Positions 25,027 to 34,635 are shown, numbered from the stretch's first letter. The stretch: DNA of 64,000 nt from Vibrio sp. HA2012 (GCF_002812955.1 NZ_PFXK01000003.1:124001-188000); one strand, 5' to 3'. Made by a program: numbers and translations. The notes: generated from the letters alone by a model not told the origin.

Positions 25027-25650
25027 GTGAACGATCTGAATCAACAGCTTCAGAAACTAAAAGTTGTGCCCGTCATTGCCATCAAAGAAGCGGGAAAAGC
25101 CGTTAAACTGGCACAAGTGCTGATCGACAATGGTTTGCCATGTGCTGAAGTGACATTCCGAACCGAACAGGCGGCTCAGGCCATAAAAAATATGCGCGAA
25201 GCCTATCCAAATATGCTGATTGGTGCCGGTACCGTCTTAAACAGTAAGCAAGTGGATCAGGCAATCGAAGCCGGAGTGGACTTCATTGTCAGCCCGGGTT
25301 TTAACCCGACAACCGTGAAGTACTGCCAACAGCGTGGGGTGACGATTATTCCAGGTATCAATAACCCAAGTCTTGCTGAGCAGGCCATGGAAATGGGTTT
25401 GCGTACCCTTAAATTCTTCCCTGCCGAGCCTTCTGGCGGCACAGCTATGCTAAAAGCACTGTCTGCGGTTTATCCGGTAACATTTATGCCGACCGGCGGC
25501 GTCAATCCTGCTAATGTAAAAGAGTATCTTGCCATACCTTCCGTTCTGGCATGTGGCGGTACCTGGATGGTACCGAATAACCTGATAAACGAAGAACGGT
25601 GGGATGAATTGGCGCAGTTGGTTGCAGAAGTCGCCGCAGTTATCAATTAA
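25027..25650 (+). CDS. eda: KDPG/KHG aldolase
   Basis: A 207-residue class I aldolase that splits KDPG into pyruvate and glyceraldehyde 3-phosphate. The Schiff-base lysine is in LKFFPAEPSGG; other conserved blocks are CAEVTFRT, IGAGTVL, FIVSPGFN and FMPTGGV. It starts with GTG; the ribosome binding site AAAGGAG overlaps the kdgK stop codon, so the two are tightly linked. Confidence 0.95.
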   Translation: MNDLNQQLQKLKVVPVIAIKEAGKAVKLAQVLIDNGLPCAEVTFRTEQAAQAIKNMREAYPNMLIGAGTVLNSKQVDQAIEAGVDFIVSPGFNPTTVKYCQQRGVTIIPGINNPSLAEQAMEMGLRTLKFFPAEPSGGTAMLKALSAVYPVTFMPTGGVNPANVKEYLAIPSVLACGGTWMVPNNLINEERWDELAQLVAEVAAVIN

Positions 25651-25687
25651 AAGCAGCACTCATCGACTAAAAACGGAGAACGTTACT

Positions 25688-26152
25688 ATGCTATTTGGAA
25701 ACATCCACCAGTTGGATCTTATCCCCTATACCTACACAAAACTGCGTAAATGTATCGAAGAAGCAGTTGCCATTGCACAAGAAAACCCGGAAGGAAAATA
25801 TCCTCTTTCTGATGAGCGTATTTTTGTTATGGTCAGTTCAACCGCAACAGAAGCCACAGAGGATCGAGCGGCAGAAATTCATAAAAAATATATTGATATT
25901 CAGATCCTCCTGCAAGGTGAGGAACGCTTTGGTTACTCAAATCAGCTTAATGCATCCTTTAAAGCGATTGATAATCCGGATAATGATGTTCTGTTTATTG
26001 ACCACGTAGACCATGAAAATTTCGTCGATCTCTCTGTCGGAGATTTTGTCGTATTTTATCCGGAGCAGATCCATCGCCCGCAATGTGCCGTCAGTTCTCC
26101 AATGCCAATAAAAAAAGCCGTGATTAAAGTTCCCCACGAAATCTTTTCATAA
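25688..26152 (+). CDS. YhcH/YjgK/YiaL-family sugar-metabolism protein
   Basis: A 154-residue cupin-like protein of the DUF386 family (relatives: YhcH, YiaL, TabA). Landmarks are EIHKKYIDIQILLQGEE, with metal-binding residues, and DFVVFYPEQIHRPQC. The family is linked to sialic-acid, gulonate and biofilm sugar handling, perhaps as anomer-specific epimerases. The start ATG at 25688 has CGGAGAA upstream. It is the last gene of the kdgK-eda operon. Confidence 0.88.
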   Translation: MLFGNIHQLDLIPYTYTKLRKCIEEAVAIAQENPEGKYPLSDERIFVMVSSTATEATEDRAAEIHKKYIDIQILLQGEERFGYSNQLNASFKAIDNPDNDVLFIDHVDHENFVDLSVGDFVVFYPEQIHRPQCAVSSPMPIKKAVIKVPHEIFS

Positions 26153-26567
26153 GTGCTCTGCAGCAGGATTGAAATAAAAAAATAGCCAGGTGCAAACCGC
26201 ACCTGGCTCATCGAGAGTTGACTAAAATCTAAGTAAGTTTGTAACCATTGGGATATAACGGTTATGCTGACTTTAACATACTGACGCTGAGCGTCTATAT
26301 TTTAACCATTTAATTTATATAATATTTAAATTTATCTGTTTGCAGTAGATTTTTCCTATCCATTCCCTAAAGATCTGGGCCAGAACAGCGTTCTCATATT
26401 AGCTCATAATTAATATGATCACTCTCACTATGTTCTTTATAATTTTTATCAATTTAACTAATTGTTTCTTATGACCGCCAATATGCTATATTAAAAAGAT
26501 AACATCTTCTTACATTTTTCATCAGCGTAGATTAATTAAAAAGTTTGACTTATGTCACGGTATTTTT
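26153..26567. other. intergenic region with hairpin and dyads
   Basis: A hairpin AGCCAGGTGC/GCACCTGGCT (26184-26208) follows the operon and probably ends it, though without a T-tail. Further on are inverted arms TAACC (26242-26246) and GGTTA (26260-26264), and the dyad GACGCT-G-AGCGTC (26283-26295). The rest is AT-rich with no gene visible. Confidence 0.45.
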
Positions 26568-28628
26568 ATGGCTAGTAAATTTGACGATTCAGAAACATTA
26601 AACCTCTATACACGCATAATTATCATTGCTTTTGCCATCAGTATCTCCTTGCTTCTATTTCTCTACTCACCACTTAATCAGAAAACATACAACCTGCTGG
26701 ATAATCCGGATATCCGCCTCAGCCAGTCAGGAGAAATACGGGAAGGAACCATAGTAACCCACAGAAAAAATCACGTTTCTGTCTACTGTGATATAAAAAA
26801 TACCGAGCAATTTGTCATGTGTGGTGCGGCTTTCTTCTTTCCTCTTAATTTGGATGAAAAACAGTTTGTCTCTTTTAGCAAACATGCATACATAACTTTT
26901 GATGTTCAATCTGATGCAGACATACCGGATTTTGACCATAAAACCCGGATCTTGATTAAAACCTTGTTCCATGAAGATGCCTGGAACAATTATGATAACT
27001 CTGATATAAAATTTAATGCTGTCAGATTTACCGCCAACGGAAAAAATGTTATTCCCCTTGAAGATTTTAAAGTAGAAACCTGGTGGGAAACCTTATACAA
27101 AATTCCTTATGAGCAGGCAAAAAAAGATTTTTCTAAAATAGTCAATGTTGAAGTCCACCTTGAAGATGTGCCGATAAAAACACCAGGACTATATAAAATA
27201 GATATATATCAGCTTGAGGTTATAGACGACATTCTTAACAAAAATAGTGTGTTTCTATTTTTTGCTTATTTTTGGCCAGTTTTTATATTTGTCCTTCTTT
27301 TGCATTTTATTTATACAAAAAACAGACAGTTAAAAATCATCACAGAGAGCGCTCTCTTTGATTCCGGAACCCAGGTTCTGAATAGAAATGGGTTCCTGCA
27401 ATACTATTCCCGATATATAAATCAAAAGGGTACCTTGTACCTGATAAAAATAACAAACTGGAGAACCATTGAAAATCATTTTGGCCCGGAACTGGCCAAT
27501 CAGCTAATCAAAACGGTAAACCAGGCGATTATCCAGCATCATCACCTTAAAGATTGTTTGTACGCGCGGTTCTCCAAAAATGAAATGGTGATACTGACGC
27601 AAGGAAGACGTTTTGATCAATCGGTAGAATCGTTCCTGATCCAGGCACTTCAGGAAAGCCGAACCATTCAGGGCAATGCGCATCTCCGCCTCAGAGTTAA
27701 ATTGGCCGTTGTTGAGGATGCCCCGCTACCGGAAGATTTCAAACCTTTATTAGATAAAGCCTACCGAACTATCGATTCCATACTAAACACAAGCACATCC
27801 CTGCAGATATATAATTGCCGTATTCATGAGCAGGCCAGAGAAGAAATCCGTATCAGCAATCAACTCATCAAGGCGCTGGCTACAGAGGCATTTCATTTGG
27901 TATTTATGCCTCTGTATGATATTAAAAATAACCGAATTTCAGGAGCCGAAGCATTAATCCGCTGTGACTTACCCAGTATGGCTTCTGTCTATCCCGATAC
28001 CTATATTCCCATTGCAGAAAAGTATGGAATCATCCGTAAAATCGACTTTTGGGTAATTGAAAATGCCGTTAAAACGTTGAATGAAAATAAAGAATATCTG
28101 GATAATAATTTTGTCATTTCGATTAATATTTCTTCCCGGGAATTATTAGACACTTACTTTGTGGCTTATTTTAAAAGTATATTGTCAGATTATAATGTTG
28201 AAGCCAGACGCATTTGTCTAGAAGTTACAGAAACCTTTTTTATTGATATAAACCAAATTTCCTATGAAACACTGGATGAGTTAAGGAGACTCGGATGTAA
28301 AATTTCTCTTGATGATTTTGGTACCGGTTATACTTCTTTCTCGCATTTAATGAATATTCCTATTGACGAAATAAAAATCGACCGCTCTTTTGTAGATAAA
28401 ATGCACCTCAGGAATCATATGGCCGTCATTGAATCCATCCTCTCTATTGCACAGGCGAATGAATATGAAGTGGTTGCAGAGGGCGTTGAAGAGTCCCGTC
28501 AGCTACATGCCCTCAAGAATCTGGGCTGTCCGCTTTATCAGGGGTATCTGATTTCCAAGCCTGTCCCATTTGAAGAGATTATTGAGATCGACACTCAACT
28601 CAAAAGAGGCCTACTCCACTTTTTCTGA
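26568..28628 (+). CDS. membrane EAL-domain c-di-GMP phosphodiesterase with degenerate GGDEF
   Basis: A 686-residue inner-membrane protein. TM1 (about residues 16-33), a periplasmic beta-rich region of about 190 residues, TM2 (about 225-248), a degenerate GGDEF domain (about 260-420; the signature is replaced by RFSKNEMVIL), and an EAL domain (about 425-675). The EAL core keeps the metal and catalytic residues: EALIR, NISSREL, EVTET, DDFGTGYTSF, KIDRSF, EGVE and LYQGY. It should therefore hydrolyse c-di-GMP, with the GGDEF remnant possibly a GTP sensor. It is a single gene followed by a terminator. Confidence 0.88.
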   Translation: MASKFDDSETLNLYTRIIIIAFAISISLLLFLYSPLNQKTYNLLDNPDIRLSQSGEIREGTIVTHRKNHVSVYCDIKNTEQFVMCGAAFFFPLNLDEKQFVSFSKHAYITFDVQSDADIPDFDHKTRILIKTLFHEDAWNNYDNSDIKFNAVRFTANGKNVIPLEDFKVETWWETLYKIPYEQAKKDFSKIVNVEVHLEDVPIKTPGLYKIDIYQLEVIDDILNKNSVFLFFAYFWPVFIFVLLLHFIYTKNRQLKIITESALFDSGTQVLNRNGFLQYYSRYINQKGTLYLIKITNWRTIENHFGPELANQLIKTVNQAIIQHHHLKDCLYARFSKNEMVILTQGRRFDQSVESFLIQALQESRTIQGNAHLRLRVKLAVVEDAPLPEDFKPLLDKAYRTIDSILNTSTSLQIYNCRIHEQAREEIRISNQLIKALATEAFHLVFMPLYDIKNNRISGAEALIRCDLPSMASVYPDTYIPIAEKYGIIRKIDFWVIENAVKTLNENKEYLDNNFVISINISSRELLDTYFVAYFKSILSDYNVEARRICLEVTETFFIDINQISYETLDELRRLGCKISLDDFGTGYTSFSHLMNIPIDEIKIDRSFVDKMHLRNHMAVIESILSIAQANEYEVVAEGVEESRQLHALKNLGCPLYQGYLISKPVPFEEIIEIDTQLKRGLLHFF

Positions 28629-28663
28629 TACGATTTCCCCTGCTCATTCCCGCTCAGAAACAG

Positions 28664-28694
28664 AAAACCCCGGAAAATACCCGGGGTTTTCTTT
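28664..28694. terminator. bidirectional intrinsic terminator
   Basis: AAAACCCCGG and CCGGGGTTTT form a 10-bp stem with T-runs available on both strands. It separates the rightward EAL gene from the leftward HPr gene. Confidence 0.88.
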
Positions 28695-28744
28695 GATACT
28701 GTTCACAAGGCAGCTCTCTCTTTTAAATCTGCCTTAAAAACCAA

Positions 28745-28996
28745 TTAGTCTTTGATATTCGCCAGGAAGTTAACCAGATGATCAACCGCTTGCTGAGAAG
28801 AAGACTGTACAGTCACTTCTGTACCTTGAGTCAGGCCAAGAGTCTGTAATTTAAACAGGCTTTTTGCTGAAGCTGCTTTACCAGCAGAAATTACTTCAAC
28901 TTCTGCGTCAAACTGTTTGGCTTCTTTAACGAACTGAGCAGCTGGACGAGTGTGTAGGCCGTTAGGCGCAGTGATGGTTACTTTCTTTTGATACAT
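28745..28996 (-). CDS. ptsH: HPr phosphocarrier (stand-alone)
   Basis: An 83-residue HPr. The phosphorylation site is in [11 protein letters not shown] (His15) and the conserved helix [14 protein letters not shown] follows; the sequence is very close to enteric PtsH for its first 60 residues and two residues shorter near the C-terminus. It passes phosphate from enzyme I to sugar EII complexes. The usual ptsI and crr partners are not adjacent, so it may be a second HPr or a separated ptsH. The Ser46 region is SAKSLFK, as in enteric HPr. Confidence 0.9.
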   Translation of the reverse strand: MYQKKVTITAPNGLHTRPAAQFVKEAKQFDAEVEVISAGKAASAKSLFKLQTLGLTQGTEVTVQSSSQQAVDHLVNFLANIKD

Positions 28997-29025
28997 GGTA
29001 AATACTCCTACTTAAGATGTTCCTA

Positions 29026-29214
29026 TTAATACCGATTATTTTTACTCAATTCTGAGATCCATGCCTCATTGTTCCGTTTCCATCTCTGCTTAGGGTCACT
29101 TTTTTTTATAAGCGTGAAATAAATCGGCAGCCAGATAAATTCTGGTGTACAGGTCATAATCAACACCACACATAGAGACAAACTCAACGAATATTCAACT
29201 ATTTTCTCAGGCAT
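29026..29214 (-). CDS. possible small membrane protein
   Basis: A 62-codon frame with a hydrophobic segment at about residues 8-37 and a basic C-terminus (KKSDPKQRWKRNNEAW). An AGGA lies about 12 bases before the ATG, rather far. No family recognised; it may be chance, but the membrane-like layout and the otherwise empty interval favour a real small gene. Confidence 0.3.
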   Translation of the reverse strand: MPEKIVEYSLSLSLCVVLIMTCTPEFIWLPIYFTLIKKSDPKQRWKRNNEAWISELSKNNRY

Positions 29215-29312
29215 AAAGTAACTTTATCCTGCACGGATGCCGTAAGATCTGATATTTGATTTCTGTCTCTGATTGATTAATAATCGGCCGTCCAATCAGA
29301 GGAGAAATCATA

Positions 29313-29531
29313 ATGGGTAAAAAACAATGCCATTTAACTCCTGTTGAATCCCATCAGGCTCAACGCAACGATGTGGAAACAGGAAGAGGTAAGATTAACG
29401 ATAATGCACTTAAAGCACTGGTAACCAGTCCGTTGTTTAAGACAAAAGTAGAAAAAGCAAAAAAGGGGAAAGGCAGCTTCCAGAGAAAAACAAAACACAG
29501 AGGCAAAGAGCCCTATTCAAAAGCCGCTTAA
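29313..29531 (+). CDS. arfA: alternative ribosome-rescue factor A
   Basis: A 72-residue protein. Its core [17 protein letters not shown] and [23 protein letters not shown] match ArfA, which enters the empty A-site channel of stalled ribosomes and recruits RF2. In E. coli the gene makes a truncated active protein because an RNase III-cleaved hairpin or terminator lies inside its coding end. The same arrangement is present here: the stop codon (29529-29531) lies in the loop of a T-tailed hairpin. Expression is thus expected to rise when tmRNA rescue fails. Confidence 0.92.
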   Translation: MGKKQCHLTPVESHQAQRNDVETGRGKINDNALKALVTSPLFKTKVEKAKKGKGSFQRKTKHRGKEPYSKAA

Positions 29532-29555
29532 CGCGGATTTCGGATAGGGCTTTTT
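29510..29555 (+). terminator. terminator hairpin overlapping the end of arfA
   Basis: GCCCTAT (29510-29516) pairs with ATAGGGC (29544-29550), followed by T5. An inner stem CCGC/GCGG (29524-29535) surrounds the arfA TAA. Transcripts that end here, or are cut in the stem, tend to be poor in proper stop codons, which is the basis of arfA regulation by tmRNA. Confidence 0.85.
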
Positions 29556-29589
29556 AACATCCGTCTACTTTTCAGATCCGCAATGGATC

Positions 29590-30246
29590 CTATCCTTTAC
29601 GATGCAGGATAAACCCACTTTCAGTTTTCTGCATATCCAAATCGGCCAGTGAATTTACGTAGTCATCTGCAACCGGAAGCTCAGATTCAGTATAACGGCT
29701 CATAATAGCAACCGTCATAGAACGTGCTGCCTTACCGGCATTCAGCCCTGCTGGTGCGTCTTCAAAAACAATACAATCTCTGGCATCCAGTCCCAGTTTT
29801 TCAGCCCCAAGGAGAAATGGGTCAGGATATGGCTTACCCCGTTTTACCAGTTCTGGAGTAATAAGAATTTCCGGGTCAGGAATACCACTGGCTTTAATCC
29901 GTGCAGTAGCAACCGGTATGGTTCCAGAAGTCACAATCGCCCAGGGAATGTTGAGTTCAACAGCCAGATTAATAAACTCAATACTTCCCGGTAAGGCAAC
30001 AACACCTTCGACATCAGAGCTCTCCAAATCTGACAACCACTGAAACTCGGCCTGGATAATCTCTTCACTTGCATCCGGCAAAAACATCCTGACGGTTTCT
30101 ATAGCCGGACGTCCATGCAATACCTTGGATACTTCATCAAAATTCAGTCCATTTTTCTGACACCACTTCAGCCAGGAACGGTCAACCACAGCGCCAGAAT
30201 CTACCAATGTCCCGTCAAGATCGAACAACAAACCTTTAAAATTCAT
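29590..30246 (-). CDS. HAD-family sugar-phosphate phosphatase (YfbT-like)
   Basis: A 218-residue HAD-IA hydrolase. Motif I is FDLDGTLVDS (Asp nucleophile at residue 9), motif II IVTSGT, motif III KRGKPYPDPF and motif IV FEDAPAGLNAG. Length and motifs match the 2-deoxyglucose-6-phosphatase/YfbT group, acting on hexose or hexitol phosphates. It lies 43 bases left of a weak intergenic stretch after mbaA and may be read from its own promoter. Confidence 0.88.
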   Translation of the reverse strand: MNFKGLLFDLDGTLVDSGAVVDRSWLKWCQKNGLNFDEVSKVLHGRPAIETVRMFLPDASEEIIQAEFQWLSDLESSDVEGVVALPGSIEFINLAVELNIPWAIVTSGTIPVATARIKASGIPDPEILITPELVKRGKPYPDPFLLGAEKLGLDARDCIVFEDAPAGLNAGKAARSMTVAIMSRYTESELPVADDYVNSLADLDMQKTESGFILHRKG

Positions 30247-30451
30247 ATACCCTCTCCCTAAAATTCGCTCTATATGAAAACAGTTTGACTATAAAATCTC
30301 AAGAAAAATTGTCGCCCCGAGACACACAATAAACGGGGAACAGGACTCACAGATACGATACGAAAGTGATGTCTCAGACCGAGGAACAGCCTGATTCTTA
30401 GCCGATGACACGGTAAAAAATATGGGTAAATCCAGATTTCCGGATAACTTC

Positions 30452-33289
30452 TTATAAAGCAGTACGTTCTCCGGACTCATTTAATCTGTGACTCAGAAAT
30501 GCCTTACCCTCTTCTGCTGAACGAAATACTTTTTCCTGTAAGTCATTTCTTAAACCAGAGTTTTGCCTGAAGTGCCCTATCTGTTTCAGTGTCTCTGCTT
30601 TTTTAATCACATAAGCACTTTCCACACAGCCATTTTCCACACAAACGTCTACTAGCAGGCCTATGTTCTGGGCGACTTCTTCCGTAAAATCATAAACATC
30701 ATCACTGATAACAAGCGCTCCCCATTTTTCCTGATTAAGATGAGCAACACACATTTCGATTGAGTTAATGACATACCGGATTAAGTCCGCTGTAATCAAT
30801 CCTCGGTAATCAATAATAATTATATTGCTCTCTGTATTAATAGAAACACTTCCGGTTAAGGATCTGAATATAAATTCATGTTCACTACGTTCCCCGACGA
30901 CTCTCGTTTCCGGGAGATATTCCTTATACAGACGGGTAAATTCTTCCCAGTTAATCGGTTTGGAAAGAAAATAACCCTGAGCCTTATCACAACCAATTTT
31001 TCTCACATAATCAAAATGATATTGTTCTTCTATTCCTTCAGCAATCACATTTAATTTGTATAATGCTGCCAACTCGACAATAATATCTACAAGTGATTTT
31101 TCATCTCGGTTATTCTGGTTAAGTGCTCCAACGAAAGAACGGTCGATTTTTAATGTATCAACAGGGTAGTTAATTAATTGACGAAATGCTGTATATCCCG
31201 TTCCGAAATCATCCAGTGCCAGATACACACCTAGTGATTTAAGCTCCTTCAATATATCTATATTATCCTTGTCGTCTATAACCAAGTGTGTCTCTGTTAT
31301 CTCCAGCTCCAGTTGGTTTGCAGGAACCATATACTTATCTATCAGTTGTGAAACATCACGGGCAAAGTCTTTATTCCTCAATTGCCAGGAAGAAAAATTC
31401 ACAGAAATAATTCCATCAAACTGATAATCGTCTATTAGTATCTTTAATTTTTTAATAGCAGATTCAATTACCCAGTAATCAATATCCCGAATCAAATCAC
31501 TCCCTTCAGCAACCGGAATAAATTCAGCGGGACCAACAGCAGACAACAATTGGGAATCAGAACGCAATAACGCTTCGGCACCAACTAAACTACCATTCCG
31601 GCAATCAAATACCGGCATAAATACCAGATAAAAATCCTCCTGTTTCAGAGCCCTTTTCAGCTCATCTTCGATTAATGCATGACGTTTTAACTCACTGTCC
31701 AGTGCTTCAGAATAAAAATGGAATCCGTTCTTTCCGGTTTTTTTGACCTGATACATTGCTGAATCAGCCCTGAGCAGAAGGGACTCTGAAGTGGTTGCAT
31801 CATCCGGACAAACAGAAATACCAATACTAACCCGGATATCATAATTGGCACCATCAAGATTAAAACCATTACGACAGATATTGGTAATTCGTCTGGCGGC
31901 ATGTGCGATCGCATCTATGTTTGGCATTCCCATAAGGATCACCGCAAATTCATCACCAGCAAGTCTTGCTATATCATAGTCGGTATTTCTTTTAATCAGT
32001 AGCTCTTCTTCTCTCAGGCAATCCTCTAACTGACGGGAGAAGGACTGTAATACTAAGTCGCCTATATGATGACCATAAGTATCATTCACCTGCTTAAAAT
32101 TATCCAGATCAATATATAATAACGCTGATTGGGTTCTATACCTTTTTGAATGTTCAATTGAATGTAGTATAGATTTATTAAAGAATTTCCTGTTAGTTAA
32201 TCCCGTAAGATGATCATATTTAGCCATCTTATTTAATTCGTCAAACAGATCCATATAATTATTATTTAATGATGCAACCTCATCACCTCTGTCTATTTTA
32301 GTCAACAGATTATAATCTCCAGAAATTGCATCTTCTACCTGTTCCGTCAATGACACAATAGGTCTTATTATTTGCCTTTGTATTAATAACTTCAGCAGTA
32401 TAAATGTAATAATACTTATATTAATGACGACACTTGCAATGGTATTCCTGTAAGGCATCATTACAGAACCCATATAATCCTCTGGTATCTTAATACTAAC
32501 TGAAAGAAAATTGTTATCAGAAATAATGGTTAACTGCTCATCAGAAAAATCTATATTATGATTGATTCCATATCCAAGTTGACTTACTGGTTTATCAGAT
32601 AAAATTTCTAGTTCTACATTTTCTGAGAAGTTGTTTTTCAACAAATTCAGATACTTTCCGTCAATATCCATAACTGATTCGATCACAGCCGTAAATGTAC
32701 GAATATTATTTGGGAAACGATTTTCTGTGATAGGAATATCCGGAGAAAATGTTCTAAATATATCTAGTGAAACTTTTTTACTACCGGCAGAAAAAAGCAG
32801 CTCATAGGATGTATGTTTAAGCTCAATAGACCCTTTCGCTTTCATTTTTTCATTAATATTATCTATATGCTTAACTACATTTTCTGATAATGAAGATTCT
32901 GCAAATGGTTCTGTCACATGAAAATAGAAAATACTGTTTTTATCTTGGTCAAGCAGGTTGAAATCTTTCACTTCACCAAATGAGGTTTTAAAACCATCAA
33001 TATATCTGAATAATTGTGCTTCAACAATCATCACTGACAAATTACTTTCTGAGTTATTTACCAATTGAGTAACTTCAGAACTATTCAAAAATAATTCCGT
33101 AAGCCCTTCTAATTCAAGAATATTCTTTTCCAAATCTCTGATTATATACTCAGAATCAGATTTAAGCTTATCCTCAACAGAATCTATTAACATAGATTTT
33201 TGAGAATAGTAAAAATACACACCGGCGAGAGAGAATATGATAATAATCACCGGGAATAATATGTAATTTACTTTTAGTGATAGTCTCAC
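30452..33289 (-). CDS. mbaA: MbaA-like GGDEF-EAL protein with an extra C-terminal domain
   Basis: A 945-residue inner-membrane c-di-GMP enzyme. TM1 (about residues 8-27), a periplasmic sensor region (about 30-280), TM2 (about 283-303), HAMP-like linker, GGDEF domain with LAGDEF (a functional variant) and EAL domain with EALLR, EITET, DDFGTGYTAF, KIDRSF, EGIEE. The last 140 residues form an additional alpha/beta unit (SNIIIIDYRGLI, WGALVISDDVYDF) resembling a STAS/SpoIIAA-type fold, not found in the Vibrio cholerae MbaA (about 790 residues). It starts with GTG and AGGG overlaps the stop of nspS 8 bases upstream. MbaA is controlled by the polyamine-binding NspS and regulates biofilm. Confidence 0.88.
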   Translation of the reverse strand: MRLSLKVNYILFPVIIIIFSLAGVYFYYSQKSMLIDSVEDKLKSDSEYIIRDLEKNILELEGLTELFLNSSEVTQLVNNSESNLSVMIVEAQLFRYIDGFKTSFGEVKDFNLLDQDKNSIFYFHVTEPFAESSLSENVVKHIDNINEKMKAKGSIELKHTSYELLFSAGSKKVSLDIFRTFSPDIPITENRFPNNIRTFTAVIESVMDIDGKYLNLLKNNFSENVELEILSDKPVSQLGYGINHNIDFSDEQLTIISDNNFLSVSIKIPEDYMGSVMMPYRNTIASVVINISIITFILLKLLIQRQIIRPIVSLTEQVEDAISGDYNLLTKIDRGDEVASLNNNYMDLFDELNKMAKYDHLTGLTNRKFFNKSILHSIEHSKRYRTQSALLYIDLDNFKQVNDTYGHHIGDLVLQSFSRQLEDCLREEELLIKRNTDYDIARLAGDEFAVILMGMPNIDAIAHAARRITNICRNGFNLDGANYDIRVSIGISVCPDDATTSESLLLRADSAMYQVKKTGKNGFHFYSEALDSELKRHALIEDELKRALKQEDFYLVFMPVFDCRNGSLVGAEALLRSDSQLLSAVGPAEFIPVAEGSDLIRDIDYWVIESAIKKLKILIDDYQFDGIISVNFSSWQLRNKDFARDVSQLIDKYMVPANQLELEITETHLVIDDKDNIDILKELKSLGVYLALDDFGTGYTAFRQLINYPVDTLKIDRSFVGALNQNNRDEKSLVDIIVELAALYKLNVIAEGIEEQYHFDYVRKIGCDKAQGYFLSKPINWEEFTRLYKEYLPETRVVGERSEHEFIFRSLTGSVSINTESNIIIIDYRGLITADLIRYVINSIEMCVAHLNQEKWGALVISDDVYDFTEEVAQNIGLLVDVCVENGCVESAYVIKKAETLKQIGHFRQNSGLRNDLQEKVFRSAEEGKAFLSHRLNESGERTAL

Positions 33290-33297
33290 AATTATCC

Positions 33298-34332
33298 CTA
33301 TTTTTTCCCTAATACACTTATTATACGGTTTCTTTGCCGTAATGCAGCATTGCTAACAGGTTTATATAAAAAACTTCTCTCTACAACTGCTTGAGGCGGA
33401 AACAAATCTCTGTCCTGTAAGTATTCGTCATCAGCCACTTCAAGAGCTGATTTATTCGTAGTCGCATACCAAATGTCTTCCGCATTTTTTGCAGCAATTT
33501 CCGGCCGGTGAATAAAATCCAGAAAAGCAATAACGGCATCACTGAAAGGTTGCTCCTTAACAGCAGCAAAGCATTCATACCAAAGCAGCGTGCCTTCCTC
33601 GGGAACCGTGTAAACCCAGTCATCCTGACCGGTTTCCTTTGCGATCAGATAGGTTTCACCGGAATATACGACGGCCAAATCCATGGCTGATTTATCTCCT
33701 TTTTCCAGCGCATATCCTTCTGCCGTCCGGAATCCTAACAAATTATTCTTAGCTGAACTCAGGAGCTGATAGGCCAGTTTTAACTCCGATTCATCATTGG
33801 TCATCGGCTCAAAACCAAGAGCAAGCAGTGCAACAGCAACCGTATCAATATCATCTAAGGGAATAATTACTCTGTTTTTGTTGTTATCTGAAAAATCAAA
33901 CAATGCCTTCCAGGAAGTTATCGGTGCAGTCACTTTACTTTCCCGATAACCGATCCCCATCGTACCCCATGTATAGGGCACACCATATGAGCCACATGCC
34001 TGTAAAGCTTTTTCATCAATATTTCCGCTGTTTTTCAGTTGGTTAAATTCAACCTTGCTGAGAAGACCATTCCCTGCAAATACATTCAGCGTATAGCCAT
34101 CCATGACAAACAAATCATAGGCATTGCCTCTGCCGCTCGCAATGACTTCATCCCTGAGTTTTTCACTTTCAAAATAGATCTGTCTGACAGTATGCCCCGT
34201 ATCCTGTTCAAACTGCCGGATGACTTCATCAGAAAAATACTCTTCCCATGTGTATATTTTGATTTCATCTGCTATCGCTATCGGTGCCATTCCCAATAGC
34301 AAAGAGCAAACCAACACACCTTTTTTAATCAT
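33298..34332 (-). CDS. nspS: NspS-like polyamine-binding periplasmic protein
   Basis: A 344-residue PotD-type binding protein. Signal peptide about residues 1-21, then EIKIYTWEEYFSDEVIRQFEQDTGH, YDLFVMDGY, VPYTWGTMGIGY and FRTAEGYALEKG, typical of spermidine/putrescine receptors. Its gene directly precedes mbaA (8 bases), as in Vibrio cholerae where NspS binds norspermidine and signals through MbaA. No transporter genes are adjacent, which supports a sensory role. AAAGGA lies 7 bases before the ATG. Confidence 0.88.
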   Translation of the reverse strand: MIKKGVLVCSLLLGMAPIAIADEIKIYTWEEYFSDEVIRQFEQDTGHTVRQIYFESEKLRDEVIASGRGNAYDLFVMDGYTLNVFAGNGLLSKVEFNQLKNSGNIDEKALQACGSYGVPYTWGTMGIGYRESKVTAPITSWKALFDFSDNNKNRVIIPLDDIDTVAVALLALGFEPMTNDESELKLAYQLLSSAKNNLLGFRTAEGYALEKGDKSAMDLAVVYSGETYLIAKETGQDDWVYTVPEEGTLLWYECFAAVKEQPFSDAVIAFLDFIHRPEIAAKNAEDIWYATTNKSALEVADDEYLQDRDLFPPQAVVERSFLYKPVSNAALRQRNRIISVLGKK

Positions 34333-34635
34333 AAGAGCATCCTTTATCTTTCATGTTTACCGACGATATTCTCGTTGCAGGCAAGGCCTGCATCAGTGAC
34401 AGTGTCACACACGACGAATCATCTTTTGCTATTTAATAACAGTAGAAGAGCAAAATAAGCATAGCAAGAATAAACAATACCTTACTTCGTCTTCTTTCTG
34501 GAACGCTGACCAGCTTCTTTACGCAGATAAATCTACGTTCTACTTCAAAATATTGCTCTTAGCACCGAATAAAAACTTGAGAAAATTCATCTCAGTTCTA
34601 AAGTAAAATCAGGCAGTAACGTTTATGGGGGGGAT
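34333..34635. promoter_or_regulatory. divergent intergenic region of nspS with two dyads
   Basis: Two perfect dyads stand out: GCAGGC-AAG-GCCTGC (34377-34391) and GTGACA-G-TGTCAC (34396-34408), 45-75 bases upstream of nspS. Either could be an operator. The right half (34410-34620) is AT-rich and presumably holds promoters. A run of seven G (34626-34632) is the ribosome binding site area of the rightward gene. Confidence 0.45.

Noticed and set aside
30289..30480. A 63-codon leftward frame between the HAD phosphatase and mbaA
   Set aside because: It has no ribosome binding site, overlaps the mbaA end in another frame and has no protein-like pattern.
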